From the NCBI GenBank assembly GCA_023974075.1, contig CM043796.1:26331615-26395614 (forward strand): a DNA stretch of 64,000 nt, in the 5' to 3' direction. The position numbers were made by a program, and so were the translations under genes. The DNA is from Chaenocephalus aceratus (Eukaryota > Chordata > Actinopteri > Perciformes > Channichthyidae). Shown here piece after piece: positions 12,106 to 24,663 of the stretch (its first letter is position 1; every line of letters begins with the position of its first letter). Below the pieces are notes generated by a model, which ran no database searches, was not told the DNA's origin, and saw nothing but the letters and a program-made list of their open reading frames with translations.

Positions 12106-13519
12106 GACATGACAAGACTAAAAAAGTGTAAAGGACTGCTGATGTCCCCAAGAGGCGTTTTTAGTCATTACACCCAAAGACAAAAAACACATGAAAAAGG
12201 TTGAAACATAAATTGGTAAATGGCGGAGAGGAGATTTGTATGTCGCTTAATGTAATTTATTTATTTATGCGGTAATGGATGGCCATTTGGGGGAAATTGG
12301 GGTAAAAGCCATTTGCTGGCAGCAGAAATGCAAGACCACTATATTTCGTAAAAAACATGTTGGACGCTTTTATTTATCATTATTCTACAATTTGGAAATG
12401 GAGACAAGATTGAATAATTGTCCTGCTTTGGGGCTGGTTGCTGCAAATTGATTGGCTACTTGCCTAGGTTCTTAACAGCTAAGTAGTTGAGATGTAATCT
12501 TAATTTGTTTAGATTTGGCAGACGTTAATGTGCTTTTTGATAAGATTTAGGATGGGGTCCAAGGTTGTGAAGGTGACTTTTTTGTTGTTGTTGTTTTGCA
12601 CCAGTCCCCTGGTCCCTCTGGGGTTTGGGCCGGCTGGATTTGATTGGCCACTGACTGGGGGTCTGTATCCTTGAGTCACCGAGTATTTGTTTTATGGTTG
12701 TGGGAGGAGATAAGGGGGCTGCTGTATTTGCACATGCTTCACCTCTGGGAGCAAATTCAATGAAATGATTTGTTCTTGCTGTCAACGCTTACCAGATGAT
12801 CTAAATGTCAACTGAAAGGGGACACCTGAAATGTCGGTCATTATTTTTGAAATTCACAGGAGAACTCTTGTGATGGGTGGTCATTCTATTTTAGAAGTTT
12901 TTAGTGACCTTTAATGAACACCATATCCCACAAGCCAAAGACTCGAGTGGATCAATCACCACCTTGACGTATTGAGGCCAGGTAGTCATTTTGGAAATCT
13001 GGGTAGCAAAAATGCTGGGAAAATGAAAGTGAAGTTACAGTAGGTTGTTTTCTTTGCTGCTTTATTGTTGTCGTGGCAGCTTGTTATGCCTAAAAAAAAG
13101 ATTTGTGGAAGTATAAAAAGGGACGACAACACCTTTTACAAAGCCACTATCAACTCAGAGTCCACATTTGCTTTACAACACTTTACAACTCCAAAGAAGT
13201 TCTATCTTCACCGCTTGTTTGACGTTTAAAACCTCAGTGAACCTGCATTTGAGGAGCATTTTTCACGCCTCGTGACTCAAAGTGGACATTAGTGTCAGAC
13301 TTGGTTTGGCTTGAATGTGGAGATGAGATGTGGGTTAAAAGGCTTTCATTAGTCTCTAACCAAATGCTTAATAAATTACTCACACTCATCAGGCTGTGGT
13401 TCAATCGACTTCACAATTTCCAAATGTATTTCCATACTCATGTCCGTGACGTCGAGGTAGAAGGTGAATTATTGTGAAGATGTTTTATAGTGAAGATTGC
13501 ACGTCGTTTATCATTGCTA
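12106..13519. other. No gene recognised
   Basis: Intergenic, AT-rich. No supported coding or repeat structure. Confidence 0.5.
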
Positions 13520-14412
13520 TTAGAGAGGCCCTTTTATGCGTTTTGTGTTTTGATTATTTCCTGTATATGGGTTTTGGTGCATGTAAATGGTCTCCAAAGG
13601 CTAAAACACCTCCATTGGACTCCTTTGTTTATTGAAATCACTATGTAACACCCACGCTTCTATTGGCTAGCGCTCCAACACATTGAACATGATAGTCTAA
13701 GGCAGGGGTGTCAAACTCAAGGCCCGGGGGCCAAATCCGGCCCGCGACTTCATTTAATATGGCCCCACAAGAGCTTGCAAAGAATATAATATTTTTATTA
13801 TACGGTTACATGCCGATTTACAGAAGCACGTTGCCCATAAACTACATATCCCACAATGCATCTCAAATTTGACTTTTTTCTCAGAATTTGACTTTTTTTC
13901 TCAGAATTTGACTTTTTTTCTTCAAAATATTCTTTTAACAAAAAATCATTTTGTGACATTCTCAGTGAAGAGACTTGCAATGATTTGCCCTAGACTTCTG
14001 CTTTCAGACGTATAGTTAATTATGAAGTTATTACCCTATCCGATAATAATCCAATGCAGAGGCAATAATGTAATATAATACATTATTTTATATATATTAA
14101 ATATTTATATATGTATTTTTATATATAGTCTTAAAGTTACAACCGGCCCTTTGAGTGCAACCATAATGCTGATGTGGCCCGCGAAGAAATTGAGTTTGAC
14201 ACCCCTGGTCTAAGGGGTGGAACATCTATAGTGGTTGACCAATCACAACAGAGCCGACCAGCTAACCAACCAGAGCAGACTGGGCTCTGTTTTCAGACAG
14301 AGGGTGCTGCACAGGCAGTGTGAGAAAAATAAAGAGCTTTTTGAATAATAAAGCATAGAAATATGTCACAGTAAGAAAAAAACAGAACATGAGCATAATA
14401 GGGCCGCTTTAA
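13520..14412. mobile_element. TTAA-type TIR element split by a hAT insertion
   Basis: The left end reads TTAGAGAGGCCCTTTTATGC. The right end, reverse-complemented, reads TTAAAGCGGCCCTATTATGC, so the two ends form a terminal inverted repeat at a TTAA-like site (the left TTAA has decayed to TTAG). About 388 bp belong to this element. The middle (13703-14207) is a younger hAT-like insertion with its own target duplication. No transposase. Confidence 0.72.
13703..14207. mobile_element. hAT-type non-autonomous element, CAGGGGTGTCAAACTCA family, copy 1
   Basis: 505 bp. The ends CAGGGGTGTCAAACTCA and TGAGTTTGACACCCCTG are perfect inverted repeats. An exact 8-bp target duplication GTCTAAGG lies at 13695-13702 and 14208-14215. 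CA..TG termini plus an 8-bp duplication are hAT hallmarks. Internal GGCCCG-type blocks are shared with 33437-33822. The interior has three copies of a TTTGACTTTTTT-like phrase (13868-13922). The open frame inside is not a gene. Confidence 0.93.
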
Positions 14413-14629
14413 ATGTAATGTGTGTCACATCCTTAAATAACCTTAATAATAGATCTTAACGTTCTGAAAATTACATCTAAACTGTACGGTTAAGAATGAA
14501 CATACACAATTACTCTAAATGTAAGTTCTACTTATAAGCTTGATCAAGAGCTTTGGAAACCCTATGAGGAAGATGTTTAATCTTTAGATATTTCAGAACA
14601 TTGGTTGAACAACGAATAATATATTTAGT

Positions 14630-14997
14630 TTAAAGGTGGGGTAGGTAAGTTTCAGAAACCGGCTCGAGATACACTTTTTGTTATATTCCATGGAATGCTC
14701 TTAACATCCCGATAGCAATGAATATCTGAAGTGCTTTGACAAAAAATCCATAAAAAATGTCATCTGTAGAAGCCGTACTGTAAAAAGTACAACCAATCCG
14801 ATTGGATGGCCTACCTGCCTGTCAGCCTTCCATCGGGGCACAAACTTAACTCGTGCCCTCATTGGTCATGTGCGCGTTCGTGTGTGTTGGAGGAGGGGCT
14901 CTATAAGGAAGTGGCAGATTTTTTCCGGTTGTGTATTTTCAAATTCTAGCGATCTCGAGCCGGTTTCTCAAATGTACTGTACCTACCCCACCTTTAA
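14630..14997. mobile_element. TTAA-flanked TIR element, family A copy 2
   Basis: 368 bp, same orientation and very similar sequence to 6438-6826, with TTAA at both ends (14630-14633 and 14994-14997). It lacks the GGGCCG-rich internal segment found near 6618-6635 in copy 1, and carries a short duplication (ATGTACTGTACC) near its right end. Confidence 0.88.
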
Positions 14998-16444
14998 GCT
15001 TGACTATTGTTAAGATTGTTTTTTCAATAAAATAAACACTGGAATGCAAGGCAATCTGGTAAAAGGGAGAAAGCCAGAAACAAATTAAAACTTTTGTTAT
15101 TGGCTGCTTGTAGTTATCCGTATCTAATAGCACATTTATTTATAATCCGTAAAAGGTTATTCAGACATTGAATAAAATGCCTTTTATTAGGATCATTATG
15201 AATTACTCTGGGTTATTTTAGAATCTGTCAAAAAAGCCCACACTCCCACCTTCACGTTGTGTACCGACCACTTGATCAACTTTTCTCCAACAAAAACCAT
15301 TAAATGTCTGAACATCACAGAGGTTGTCCGCCGACCTGCCGTCCCCTCCACAACAAACAATTAATGTGTTCTCATTTCCAGCCATAAGTGTCTATCTCTC
15401 TGAATGGGTTGCAAAATGGCTCTGAACGCAAGGACTCTCTGCTGATGACTTTCATAACTTGAATTGCACTTAACATCAGGCTGATGGCCGAGCTCCTGTC
15501 AGCTGCTTCTGCGGTAACATCGAATATTGCATAGGATTGTTGCATGTTAGAATCGTTTGAAAAAAGATAATTCGCTCCCGTGTTTTTCCGGCAATCTGTG
15601 CATTAGTTTCACTTCCTTATCTTTGGTCAACTATTCACAAGCGGTTTACATTACGATGGGTTCAAACAAGTTCAGCGGCAGAAAGATGCCCATCTGCAGG
15701 TACACATATAATAAGAGCATTAATCTGAATGTGTCTTAAGCCACAAAATCTCAGAAAATAACATATTACTTATTTACATTTACTGCGTAGAAAAAGATTT
15801 GAACAGCATATCCTCCTGCTGAAAAGAGTCATATCAGCTTCTGTCTTACTGAAGGCAACAGAGCACAGAGGAAGAAACCGTCCAAAAGCAGAGTGATTAC
15901 GTATGTAAGGGAGCAAAATGAATACTTTTCTCTGAATGTCGTAGGTGTTGAATTCAGCATCCTCCACCTCAGATGATGATGATGGCTTTACAAAATGAGG
16001 AAGAGGGAGATGCTAGAATAAATGCAATGTCAAAATCGTACTTCCTGTAGCAACAACAAGCTTATGGGATATTGAAAAACTTAACCCACTGTTTTATTTT
16101 AGCTTAATTACAGGGATGATTTGGCTATTTAGTATTGCACTTTCTAAACATTTTGGGGGCTTATGAAAGAAAGAATAATTGTCAAAATAGAAGTTGGAGA
16201 AGCTGAGATATCCAGACTTTCAGAGGCTAGAATAAGGCTGCTTCCAAAACACTTCCTATTCCTATCCTATTTCCAATAATGAAATACAATTGCATCTTTA
16301 CCTGCCTAAACATTTCTAAATCTATGAAAATCATCCCTCTATTTATCATTACAAGCACAAACAGTGAAATGCAACCTCTAGATTTGACTAGGAGCACTTT
16401 TACACAGTGTGTAAACAATAACATCGCTGCTGTATTAATGCATG
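14998..16444. other. No gene recognised
   Basis: Unique-looking AT-rich DNA. Short open frames only. Confidence 0.5.
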
Positions 16445-16452
16445 ATTTAGAG

Positions 16453-16794
16453 CAGTGCTTCTCAAAGTGTGGTCCGCGGACCACCGGTGGTCCGTGAGCG
16501 CCCCCTAGCGGTCCGTGAGTATATTGGTAACATTTCACATTTGAAATAAATAAATAAATAAATTTAGGTTTTCCGCACTCTCGCGGGAATATCTCCGCAA
16601 TGGAGCGAGCTTAAGTTTCACTGTGGGCCACAGTTGTGATGAAGGTGTTTACAGGCTGTGGCCACTTGTTTGTACCATTTTCAGGCGATTTGTAAAACAC
16701 GATGTGTTTTTGGATATTTGTGGAGTTAGGTGGTCCGCGAGTGTTTTTTTAATGGTTAAGTGGTCCTTGGTATGAAAAAGTTTGAGAAACACTG
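16453..16794. mobile_element. hAT-type element, CAGTGCTTCTCAAAGTGTGG family
   Basis: 342 bp. The ends CAGTGCTTCTCAAA and TTTGAGAAACACTG form an inverted repeat with one mismatch. An exact 8-bp target duplication ATTTAGAG lies at 16445-16452 and 16795-16802. 'GTGGTCCGCGGACCACCGGTGGTCCGTGAG' type sub-repeats lie just inside the left end. An AAAT microsatellite lies at about 16544-16562. Non-coding. Confidence 0.93.
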
Positions 16795-16802
16795 ATTTAG
16801 AG

Positions 16803-18712
16803 TGTTACTTTGGTATTGATGGATCTTCTACAATGTTAACAGAGCCACCTACATACCAAGCATTTCTAAAGTTGTACGCTTGTTGTCTTGAAAGCAGATC
16901 AAGCATGAAGAATTGCACCCTTTTGATCCGTTTATTGCAATGAAATCACAGCAGTTTCTGTATATTTTCTGTTAAATTCAGCTGCGCAAGTAATGCTTAT
17001 TTTAATAGTGCTGCGGCCAAGCGGTCCCAATGCAATTTTTACAAAGACCCATTATTTGGAAAGAAATATTCATAAACGTTTCCATTGGAAAAAAATAAAC
17101 ATTGGTCAAATGTGCTGTAATCCTTAAAGCAAATATAGGAAAACACATTTGGACATTTTGGACTATTGAGGATTTGGGTAAATGTTGCATCCTGGAGGGA
17201 CAACCTACGATACTGAAAAGCAAAGAACTGCAGTTCATCTAATGACCACTTAAGGCTGTCTCCAAAGTGTTGTTAACATTTGTTCTGTAGTCATTATTAC
17301 TTTACTGGGAGTAATTTCTGTTTACAGATAACCCATTTTATCTAAAAGGCTCAAAGTAACATTATATTAGGGGTGTGGCTGATTTGATTGACAGGTGGGT
17401 GCCGTCTCAGGTCACTAACCCCTAGCTGTCTGCTCTGCTGTGTCTCCCGGCTCAATTTCACGCGACAATGCCCATTTCTAGATTAGCCAGGATTTTTGAC
17501 GACCGCATAACTGCCAAGATATCAACAAAGCCGTCCAATTTTAAGCTTCACAACGGCTCATCAGAAACATACGGGTGATGCTCGAGTCCACAGTGTGAAC
17601 AAAGCCTTACAATAGGAGTTAAGGGCTCCACGTGTCTCGATGTAACCTATAAAAAGGAACAGTTAAATATAGTGGTTTCCATCTTGACAGCCTTCCTTCC
17701 TGTGGAGGGACGGGCATGTAAACACTCTTGACAGAAAATGTCATAATGCTTTTAGTCTCCATGGTTACAGCGAATGGTGTAACTGTTACTGAAACATGTG
17801 GAAACTGAAATGTAGTGAAATTTGGGTCATGTGGATTGAAATGTTTGAATGCATGAATGAGAGAACATGTTAAGTGCATCCATTTAGATAATTTAGCCAC
17901 TAGAGGCTTAAAAAAACATGGCTTTAACAACACCTGAGCAGGAAAATCTAGTATCTAGGTGTTGGTCTTAGTCTGAGGATCAAGAGAGAAGACCCTGAAA
18001 CAGGCTTAAAAAATGAGAATGAGAGACATGTTCTGACATTATTGAGAAATAAACCCACCTTTATTTTAGGGCAAATGTGTTCATTTCAACAGTATATGTA
18101 CTTCACTTAGTTATACAGTGTCTACAAAGTGCTGGGGCATGATGTGCGTCACATAATAGGGTAGAATAAATACTGTATGGATTGTACAATGAATTATAGA
18201 TTTGGCCACATATGTAACTATATTTAATAATGAATAGGGATCACAACCTGCATGTAAGTCATGCTGAAGCAGTCAGTCAATTACATTATCAAGTTACTGT
18301 AAATTAATTGCTACCTATTGTAGACAGAGAGGCTGCACTGGCACCAGATACATTATAACACACACTACACAAATGTGTATACAGTCAAGTGGGAATAAAC
18401 TAAGGTTGTAATTCTTCTTCATAATGATTTTAAGTGCCAGAGGGGAGGAGTTTAAATATGTTGATCGATGTGAGAGTGACTTTCTTGTTCTGTGTGTTTG
18501 CTGGGTCAAACCAGACAGTGATGAAAGTGGAAAGAAGAGACTGCCACGTAGGACTGGATCCAACAGAGGTTCTTCGGACAAGTGGTGCCCCAGGACAAGA
18601 ACCGCTGCCACTGAATAACCCCCTCCCCTCTGTGTGCCTAATATGCTATACCATGGGGGATGGATTGATGTTGCCGGGAGTGTGACGCTTTTTTTGTTTG
18701 AAAGTTTAGGTG
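16803..18712. other. No gene recognised
   Basis: Intergenic. 17364-17470 (GGTGTGGCTGATTTGATTGACAGG onward) resembles a phrase common in fish interspersed repeats, but its limits cannot be set. Confidence 0.45.
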
Positions 18713-19097
18713 TCATGATTTGGCAGGAGGTTGGACCCAAACACTAAAACAACAAGGGGGGCACAAAAGTGAGCTGTTAACTAACTAAAGAACAAAACAA
18801 AAGGAAAAGTATCGAAAAGAAAATCGGGAGGCACGAGGATCAAGGGCAGCAACGTGAGGATGAAATCAGGAACCCACAAAGGAAGACTGACGATGAACAG
18901 AAAGAGAACAAATAGGAAAGACATGCACATTTACACACAGGAATCACACTGACAAGACACAGCTGGAGAGGGCAGGCTAAAACACAGAGCAGCAGGTGAT
19001 CAGGTGGAAAGGAGACAATCACAAAAAGCGGGAAAACAAAAGGAAGTAAAACAAGAAAACACTTTTCAAAATAAAACGAAACAAAGGTCGTGACACT
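18713..19097. repeat. Interspersed repeat with TGTCATGA..TCGTGACA ends
   Basis: About 385 bp from TGTCATGATTTGGCAGG to GGTCGTGACA. The interior is A-rich, with the phrases ACTGACAAGACACAGC and AGGTGATCAGGTGG. Related pieces are at 29652-29815 and 36790-37415. Possibly the end of a retroelement (TG..CA limits); class not certain. Confidence 0.6.
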
Positions 19098-20247
19098 AGG
19101 GATCAGTGTTGTTGTAACGTATCGTCATACAACAGATGATATGTAAAGGGTAGTTATTTTTGTGTGTTCCTAGCAATACAAGCGATTAATGAACCCGGCA
19201 ACACAGCTACTTAGTGAGGTTTAGGTAAAGATCATCATTTGATTTAATTGCGCAAGTTGCGTTATATGAGTAAGTTAACATTAACATTTGGTTGGTGTGA
19301 TCCATACATTCACTCCAACCTCCATTCTGCATTCTGCCTCTTTATAATAATTTACCTTCGTGACCACTTGCACAATTACGAGAGTTAATGACACATTACA
19401 GTACATTATTTTTAATAAGTATAATAACCAATAGTGAATGTGGTACTTCAGTTCCTTCGATACAGATTATTATTATTATTATTATAGAGGAAAAATACGC
19501 TCTCCTGTTTCATAGCTGTCTGCAAATTATTCCTGTTTTGTGGAGCAATTTATACTCTGACTCTGAGGAGGGTAAAGGTGAATGATGACAGAAAAACGTC
19601 CTCCATTTTAGATTCTCTGAATTTCATTGAACAAAATACAAAGAATGTACGCCAATTGACTTCTCGATTTCCCGAGTACTTGGATTTACACTAATCCTGC
19701 AAATCCATTAAAATAATTCGATTTTGCCGTAAACTCTCAATGCTTTAGTGCGATAGACAACAACGTTTTCTCACTCAAGCTTAAACATTAAACTAGATTT
19801 GTGCGACTCAAATAGCAAATCTGAGTTTGCTTCTGTATGTCCACTTATTTTGGTTGAGTTCTTATGGCTTCTTATTTTTCCATATCTTTAAGTTGCACAT
19901 TTTTTTCTACTGTGCAAATTTGAGCCAGTTAATTTAGTGTGAGCAGGAACATTTTGACCTACCTACCCACTTAAACATAACATTTTGTAATGTAGCAAAG
20001 GGCGAGCAACAGAAAAACTTGTAGCAGGAAGACATACTGTAGCGTAATTAAAAGGGATGAAGGCATAAGATGGCCAAAAAATATTTTATTTACAGCCTCA
20101 TTTGTTGAATCAGTCAAATCAAAGAAAATCTAAAAGGGTGATTGGAGATCTTTAGAGGGTGGTAAAACACTTCGTAAAACAAAATGAAATAATCTCAAAA
20201 TAGCATTTCAAACACCTGAATTAATAAACATTCAGTCAGTAATGGAG
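19098..20247. other. No gene recognised
   Basis: AT-rich intergenic DNA with a short (ATT)n tract at about 19466-19486. Confidence 0.5.
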
Positions 20248-20302
20248 AACTAACCCTAACCCTAACCCTAACCCTAACCTTAACCTTAACCCTAACCCTA
20301 CA
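20248..20302. repeat. Interstitial telomeric repeat tract
   Basis: About eight units of CCCTAA, two of them degenerated to CCTTAA, at about 20252-20300. This is the vertebrate telomere motif at an internal position. A three-unit tract also lies at about 46071-46090. Confidence 0.9.
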
Positions 20303-22493
20303 TTCACTGAGATTCTTACTTTTCAAAATAAATCAGTAAAATGAAACGTTTTTTCAGGAAGAAGTGGACACATTTCAAACATCCAACAGCTGTCAGGTGT
20401 GTCTTCCAGCTTCTGGTTAGTAAAAAATATTTTCCCGAAACCCACAAAGTTGATGAAAAGCCTGTGTGCTTATTTCATGTGTGTGTTCGTCCATCAGTAC
20501 CTCCGTTTGTGATGGTGGTTATTTGACCAGCCTGTCCAATCTGCTGCCTGCTCAACATGACGATGATAATTCTCATTACCCTCAGGTTAAAAGATCGCGG
20601 CGCCTTGTTTTGCCCACTGAGCCGTTACACCGTTTGCTAATTATCTGCCATCCCCAATGATAGCATCTGTCACTTAATAACACACCACATGTCTCCATCT
20701 GAAGTGACAAATACATGTACACAGCGATTAACATTTACACTGTTATTATGTCCCCATACGCCTCTGTTAATATGGAATATGTTCTTTCTTTAACAAAGAC
20801 ATTAACACGTTGCAAGGAGACAGAGCATTATCAGTTGTCTATTTCAAGTCCATCTGATTTTGACCCTACGTGCTAAAATGTGCTGAAAACTAAGTCTAAG
20901 CTTTCACTGACTCCAATAGAAAGAAATCCCACTACAACTAAAAACGCACCAGTCGATAGCCAAATGCCACACACACGCAACATTGACGTTGGCACACGGC
21001 AGAGCAGACAGTAGCATTCAAACACTCGCACGTGGCGTCGTTGGTGTGGTGTACTGTACCTTCAGCCTGAGTGAACAACACGTAATGCCTGAAAGTCCGA
21101 AACAAGCCTTTAATGAACAACTTATCAACATTTGGAACTGATTTAATATTTGTTCAAGTGACGGTGAGGGAGAGTCCTGGTGAAATGTTGTAGAAAGTGT
21201 AGGTTGATAATTCGTTTTATTATGAATATGCTTTTGAAAGAAGAAAAATTACGTTTTATCTCATTAAGAGAGTAAAGGAAATTGCAGTAGCTGCCAGGTT
21301 TGTGTGCGCATTGCAAGCCAGTGTTTGTACTCTGTGTTCTTTAAGCTCTTTATTGCTGTGGTTGCAAGCCGTTGAAATGTAAGTGTTATACCGGTAGAGT
21401 GCTGATTGTTTTGGTCAGTGTTTAATGACGCTAGTGTAATACTACAGAATTGATGGACTCCAACGAGGGCTAACAAACTCGATCACTATGTCCCAAGCCA
21501 GAACATCTTTTCATGGACTTGAAAAAGCACAAGAAGCAACCTGGTATCAAAGCTTATATTTGTTTCTTTGACACATTATGCCGAGGTAAGCATTTCCCCT
21601 CTGAATGATTGCTTTTTGCCCATCAAAAACAATAAATGTACAGGTCTGAATAATATTCATTTTGAATGGGATGATAACAACACAAAGTCAGCAGGGTGGA
21701 TGACATTCAACTATCAAGTGCGTTACGTTTAGCATTCTGTTTCTACATGTGTGCACACCACATGGCGTGTTGTTATCACACCTACCGGGGACATCACCTC
21801 TCTCGGAATAAAATATGGAAGATGGGCTCATTTGAGAGAGGAGAGTAATCATGCGGCATCTCGCCCACACAGACGCTGATAGCTGCAATCAGCAGAAGAA
21901 GGAAGAAGGGGACTCGAGAGGTCAGCTCGTCCGCTCTGATCAAGCCTTCCATGTCTCTTCTGATTGAGTTGGAATACTTAGAAGATGCTCGGTAATGATA
22001 GCCATCTCGGACGGTATCTGTCTGGGTGCATTGTCTGAGGATCGCAGACGTTTTGTATTCATGCGTGTTTGTATGAGCGAGGGAGCGAAGAGAGAGTGAG
22101 AGAAGCGAGAGTTTTTGTGTAAGTCAAGAACTCGTGCGGGAAAATGGAGACACGGCATGGTCCTCCATCAAGAGCTTTGATCTAATGTCATATGGGATGT
22201 AATGTGAATGCAAAATAAGGCCTTTTGAGAAAAGAGGTAGCATTCATTTACACTGCTGAAGCTGGGGATCTGCGGTGACTCCATCAACACAGGGATAATT
22301 GTTCTTCTTGTTCATTTGAGATTTACTTGGAAAATACCTGGGAGTCTTTACGTAACTCGTGTTTTGCCTATCTCTGTTTCTAACACCCCAACCACACAGG
22401 AGATGTATTCCCCCAGTGGCATCAGGGTGACTTACATTCTTTTCAACCATGTTACCAGTAAAAAATACACTATGAAGTACTTCAATATTTTAA
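20303..22493. other. No gene recognised
   Basis: Intergenic DNA. Open frames of 60-80 codons have no recognisable domain. No repeat I can name. Confidence 0.45.
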
Positions 22494-22575
22494 AAATAAT
22501 AATAATAATAATAATACGTTTTATTTCGAGGCCCCTTTCAGGACACCCAAGGTCGCCTTACAGTGCATTTAAAAG
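22494..22575 (-). repeat. (AAT)n plus LINE/SINE 3' end
   Basis: An (AAT)n tract, then TTTTATTTCGAGGCCCCTTTCAGGACACCCAAGGTCGCCTTACA. This is the reverse complement of a common teleost 3' tail ('TGTAAGGCGACC...GGTGTCC...AAATAAA'). Non-coding. Confidence 0.6.
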
Positions 22576-23747
22576 TTAAAACAGCTAAAACAATTATCTG
22601 TTAATTGTTCAACCAGTCAGATGGGTGGTGTTCAGACAAAACAAGAACATGAAGTTAGGCTCAGAGAACTTCTGATGTGTTTTTCAATGGAGAAAATAGT
22701 ATTGTTTCAGGTGGAGTTTAACCCTTGTTTTGTTGTTTTATTATAAGTACCAAAGACTTAGCAGTTTAAAACTAAAATCACAGCTGAGTGGGCTTCAATG
22801 AACCAGATTACGCCTTGTAGTCAATCTCGAGATCAGGCAAACAATTCTAGGGGCAAAGTTCCAGGTAACATGAAGCAGATATCTCTACCACATAGTGAAC
22901 TTCACAACCAGAAGATTTCTGGAGTATACTTGACTTGCATTCTCCAGCATTGAAGTACACAGACGTTATGGCACTGAACCCAGATGAAATACCCTAGGAA
23001 GGGAAGGATAATGAGGGACAGGTGAAATTAATCAGGCAATTAAACAGCAAGAAAACAAGCAAGGTCAGGAAGATAAGTGATCTAAAATGAGAGTAAACAG
23101 TAGTATTTCAAAATAAAATAAAATGACATTAAAGAAGTGATATGATCCATTTTAATATATCTATCCAGGTGATGCATTGCCCGTTTGCCCGATGTCCCAT
23201 TGTTTTGAAACGCAAATAATCAAATAGCCAAAAGGCTTGTAGTCTGACACCTTGTTATCCCAAAACTGCTCTGGAGATTAATTTGCTCCAATAATAATCT
23301 CTGCAGTTAGAGTTCATTGGCTTTCAGGAAACCATTTACACATTGCTACATTTTTACAACAACGTTTTAATCTTACCATGTTCGACTCCTAGAGCAGGAC
23401 TTTTATCTCGGTGGATATTTCACTTTCAAAGTTCTTCTATGAGTTAAGTTTAAAAACCAAAAAATCACGCAAACCAACAACTTTCAACTATTTGAAGTGT
23501 TTGCCGGGCTCCATTTCCATGATCCTTGTCTGGTACTTTTTGACTCGAAGCATGTCGCCGGTTTCCCAGAAAGCTCTTTGGCATCGTGGAGCTGTCAAAA
23601 CGTAGAAGGTACAACCCGGCTGAGCGTGCTGCAAGCAATCACAGCGCAGAAGGCCATCCCAAAATGATCTGATGTTGTCATCTGAAGTATGGAGTTCAAA
23701 GTGTGTGCTGAATTATTATAGCATACTCCCTGGAGCATTACTTACTA
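22576..23747. other. No gene recognised
   Basis: Intergenic AT-rich DNA. Nothing else supportable. Confidence 0.45.
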
Positions 23748-23755
23748 CTAATGCC

Positions 23756-24291
23756 CAGAGATGGCAGTAGTACACACATCCTTTACTCAAGTAGAAGTAC
23801 AGATACTCGTGTTTAAAAATACTCTGGTAAAAGTAGAAGTACTGACTAAACTTCTTTACTCAAGTAAAAGTAAAGACTTTGAAATATACTTCAGTAAAAA
23901 GTGTTAGCTAATGAATGTTTCCATGCTGAACAACGGCAACATGACAACGTTTCCATTGGTCCCTCTTCTTTAGAGAAGACCAGGAAATGATGGATACACG
24001 GATCGTGTTCAAATCAATAGGCACGCAATGACTCTACATAATAATGATCACGCCACCAGACACACATTCAGACTAAAGGAACCAGCTGTTTGGAAAATGT
24101 AAGAAGTAGAAAGTACAGGTATTTGTGTTCAACATGTAAGAAGTAGAAAGTACAGGTATTTGTGTTAAAAATGTAAGAAGTAAAAGTAAAAAGTCATCAG
24201 AAAAATAAGTAGTGGAGTAAATTACTGATACCAGAAAAATGTACTTCAGTACAGTAACGAAGTATTTGTACTGCACTACTTCCCACCTCTG
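23756..24291. mobile_element. hAT-type element of the AAGTAGAAGTA family
   Basis: 536 bp. The left end is CAGAGATGGCAGTAG and the right end is CTACTTCCCACCTCTG (imperfect inverted repeat). An exact 8-bp target duplication CTAATGCC lies at 23748-23755 and 24292-24299. The interior is full of CTCAAGTAGAAGTA-like phrases. 24089-24187 contains a local duplication of AATGTAAGAAGTAGAAAGTA. No transposase. Confidence 0.92.
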
Positions 24292-24419
24292 CTAATGCCT
24301 ATTTATTTGACTTCTGTTCGAAAATAGGTGTTTTTTGGGCAAATAATACTATTTTGAGGAGCATATACATTCTATACAAATAGTCTCACATTACGAACCA
24401 ATAAATAAATGAACTCAGA

Positions 24420-24420
<1 letters not shown>

Positions 24421-24476
<56 letters not shown>
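24421..24476. repeat. (AC)n microsatellite
   Basis: About 28 pure CA units. Confidence 0.97.
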
Positions 24477-24479
<3 letters not shown>

Positions 24480-24575
24480 TGGATCAAGGTCCATATGTCC
24501 CGGGAACTCTTCAGGTTACACCTGGTGGAGCTGTAGCACTTGGCTAAACAGGACACGATGGGTGTTACTGTAGAT

Positions 24576-24655
24576 CAGGGGTGTCCAAACTACGGCCCAG
24601 CCTTTCGCATATTTTTCTGTATTTGGCCCTCTGTGAAAAAGTTTGGACACCCCTG
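24576..24655. mobile_element. 80-bp hAT-type mini-element
   Basis: The ends CAGGGGTGTCCAAACT and AGTTTGGACACCCCTG are perfect inverted repeats. An exact 8-bp target duplication CTGTAGAT lies at 24568-24575 and 24656-24663. The terminus is close to, but distinct from, the 13703/33437 family. Almost nothing remains between the ends. Confidence 0.93.
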
Positions 24656-24663
24656 CTGTAGAT

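Noticed and set aside
18315..18740. 141-codon minus-strand frame
   Set aside because: No domain, overlapped by other chance frames, no splice or promoter context.
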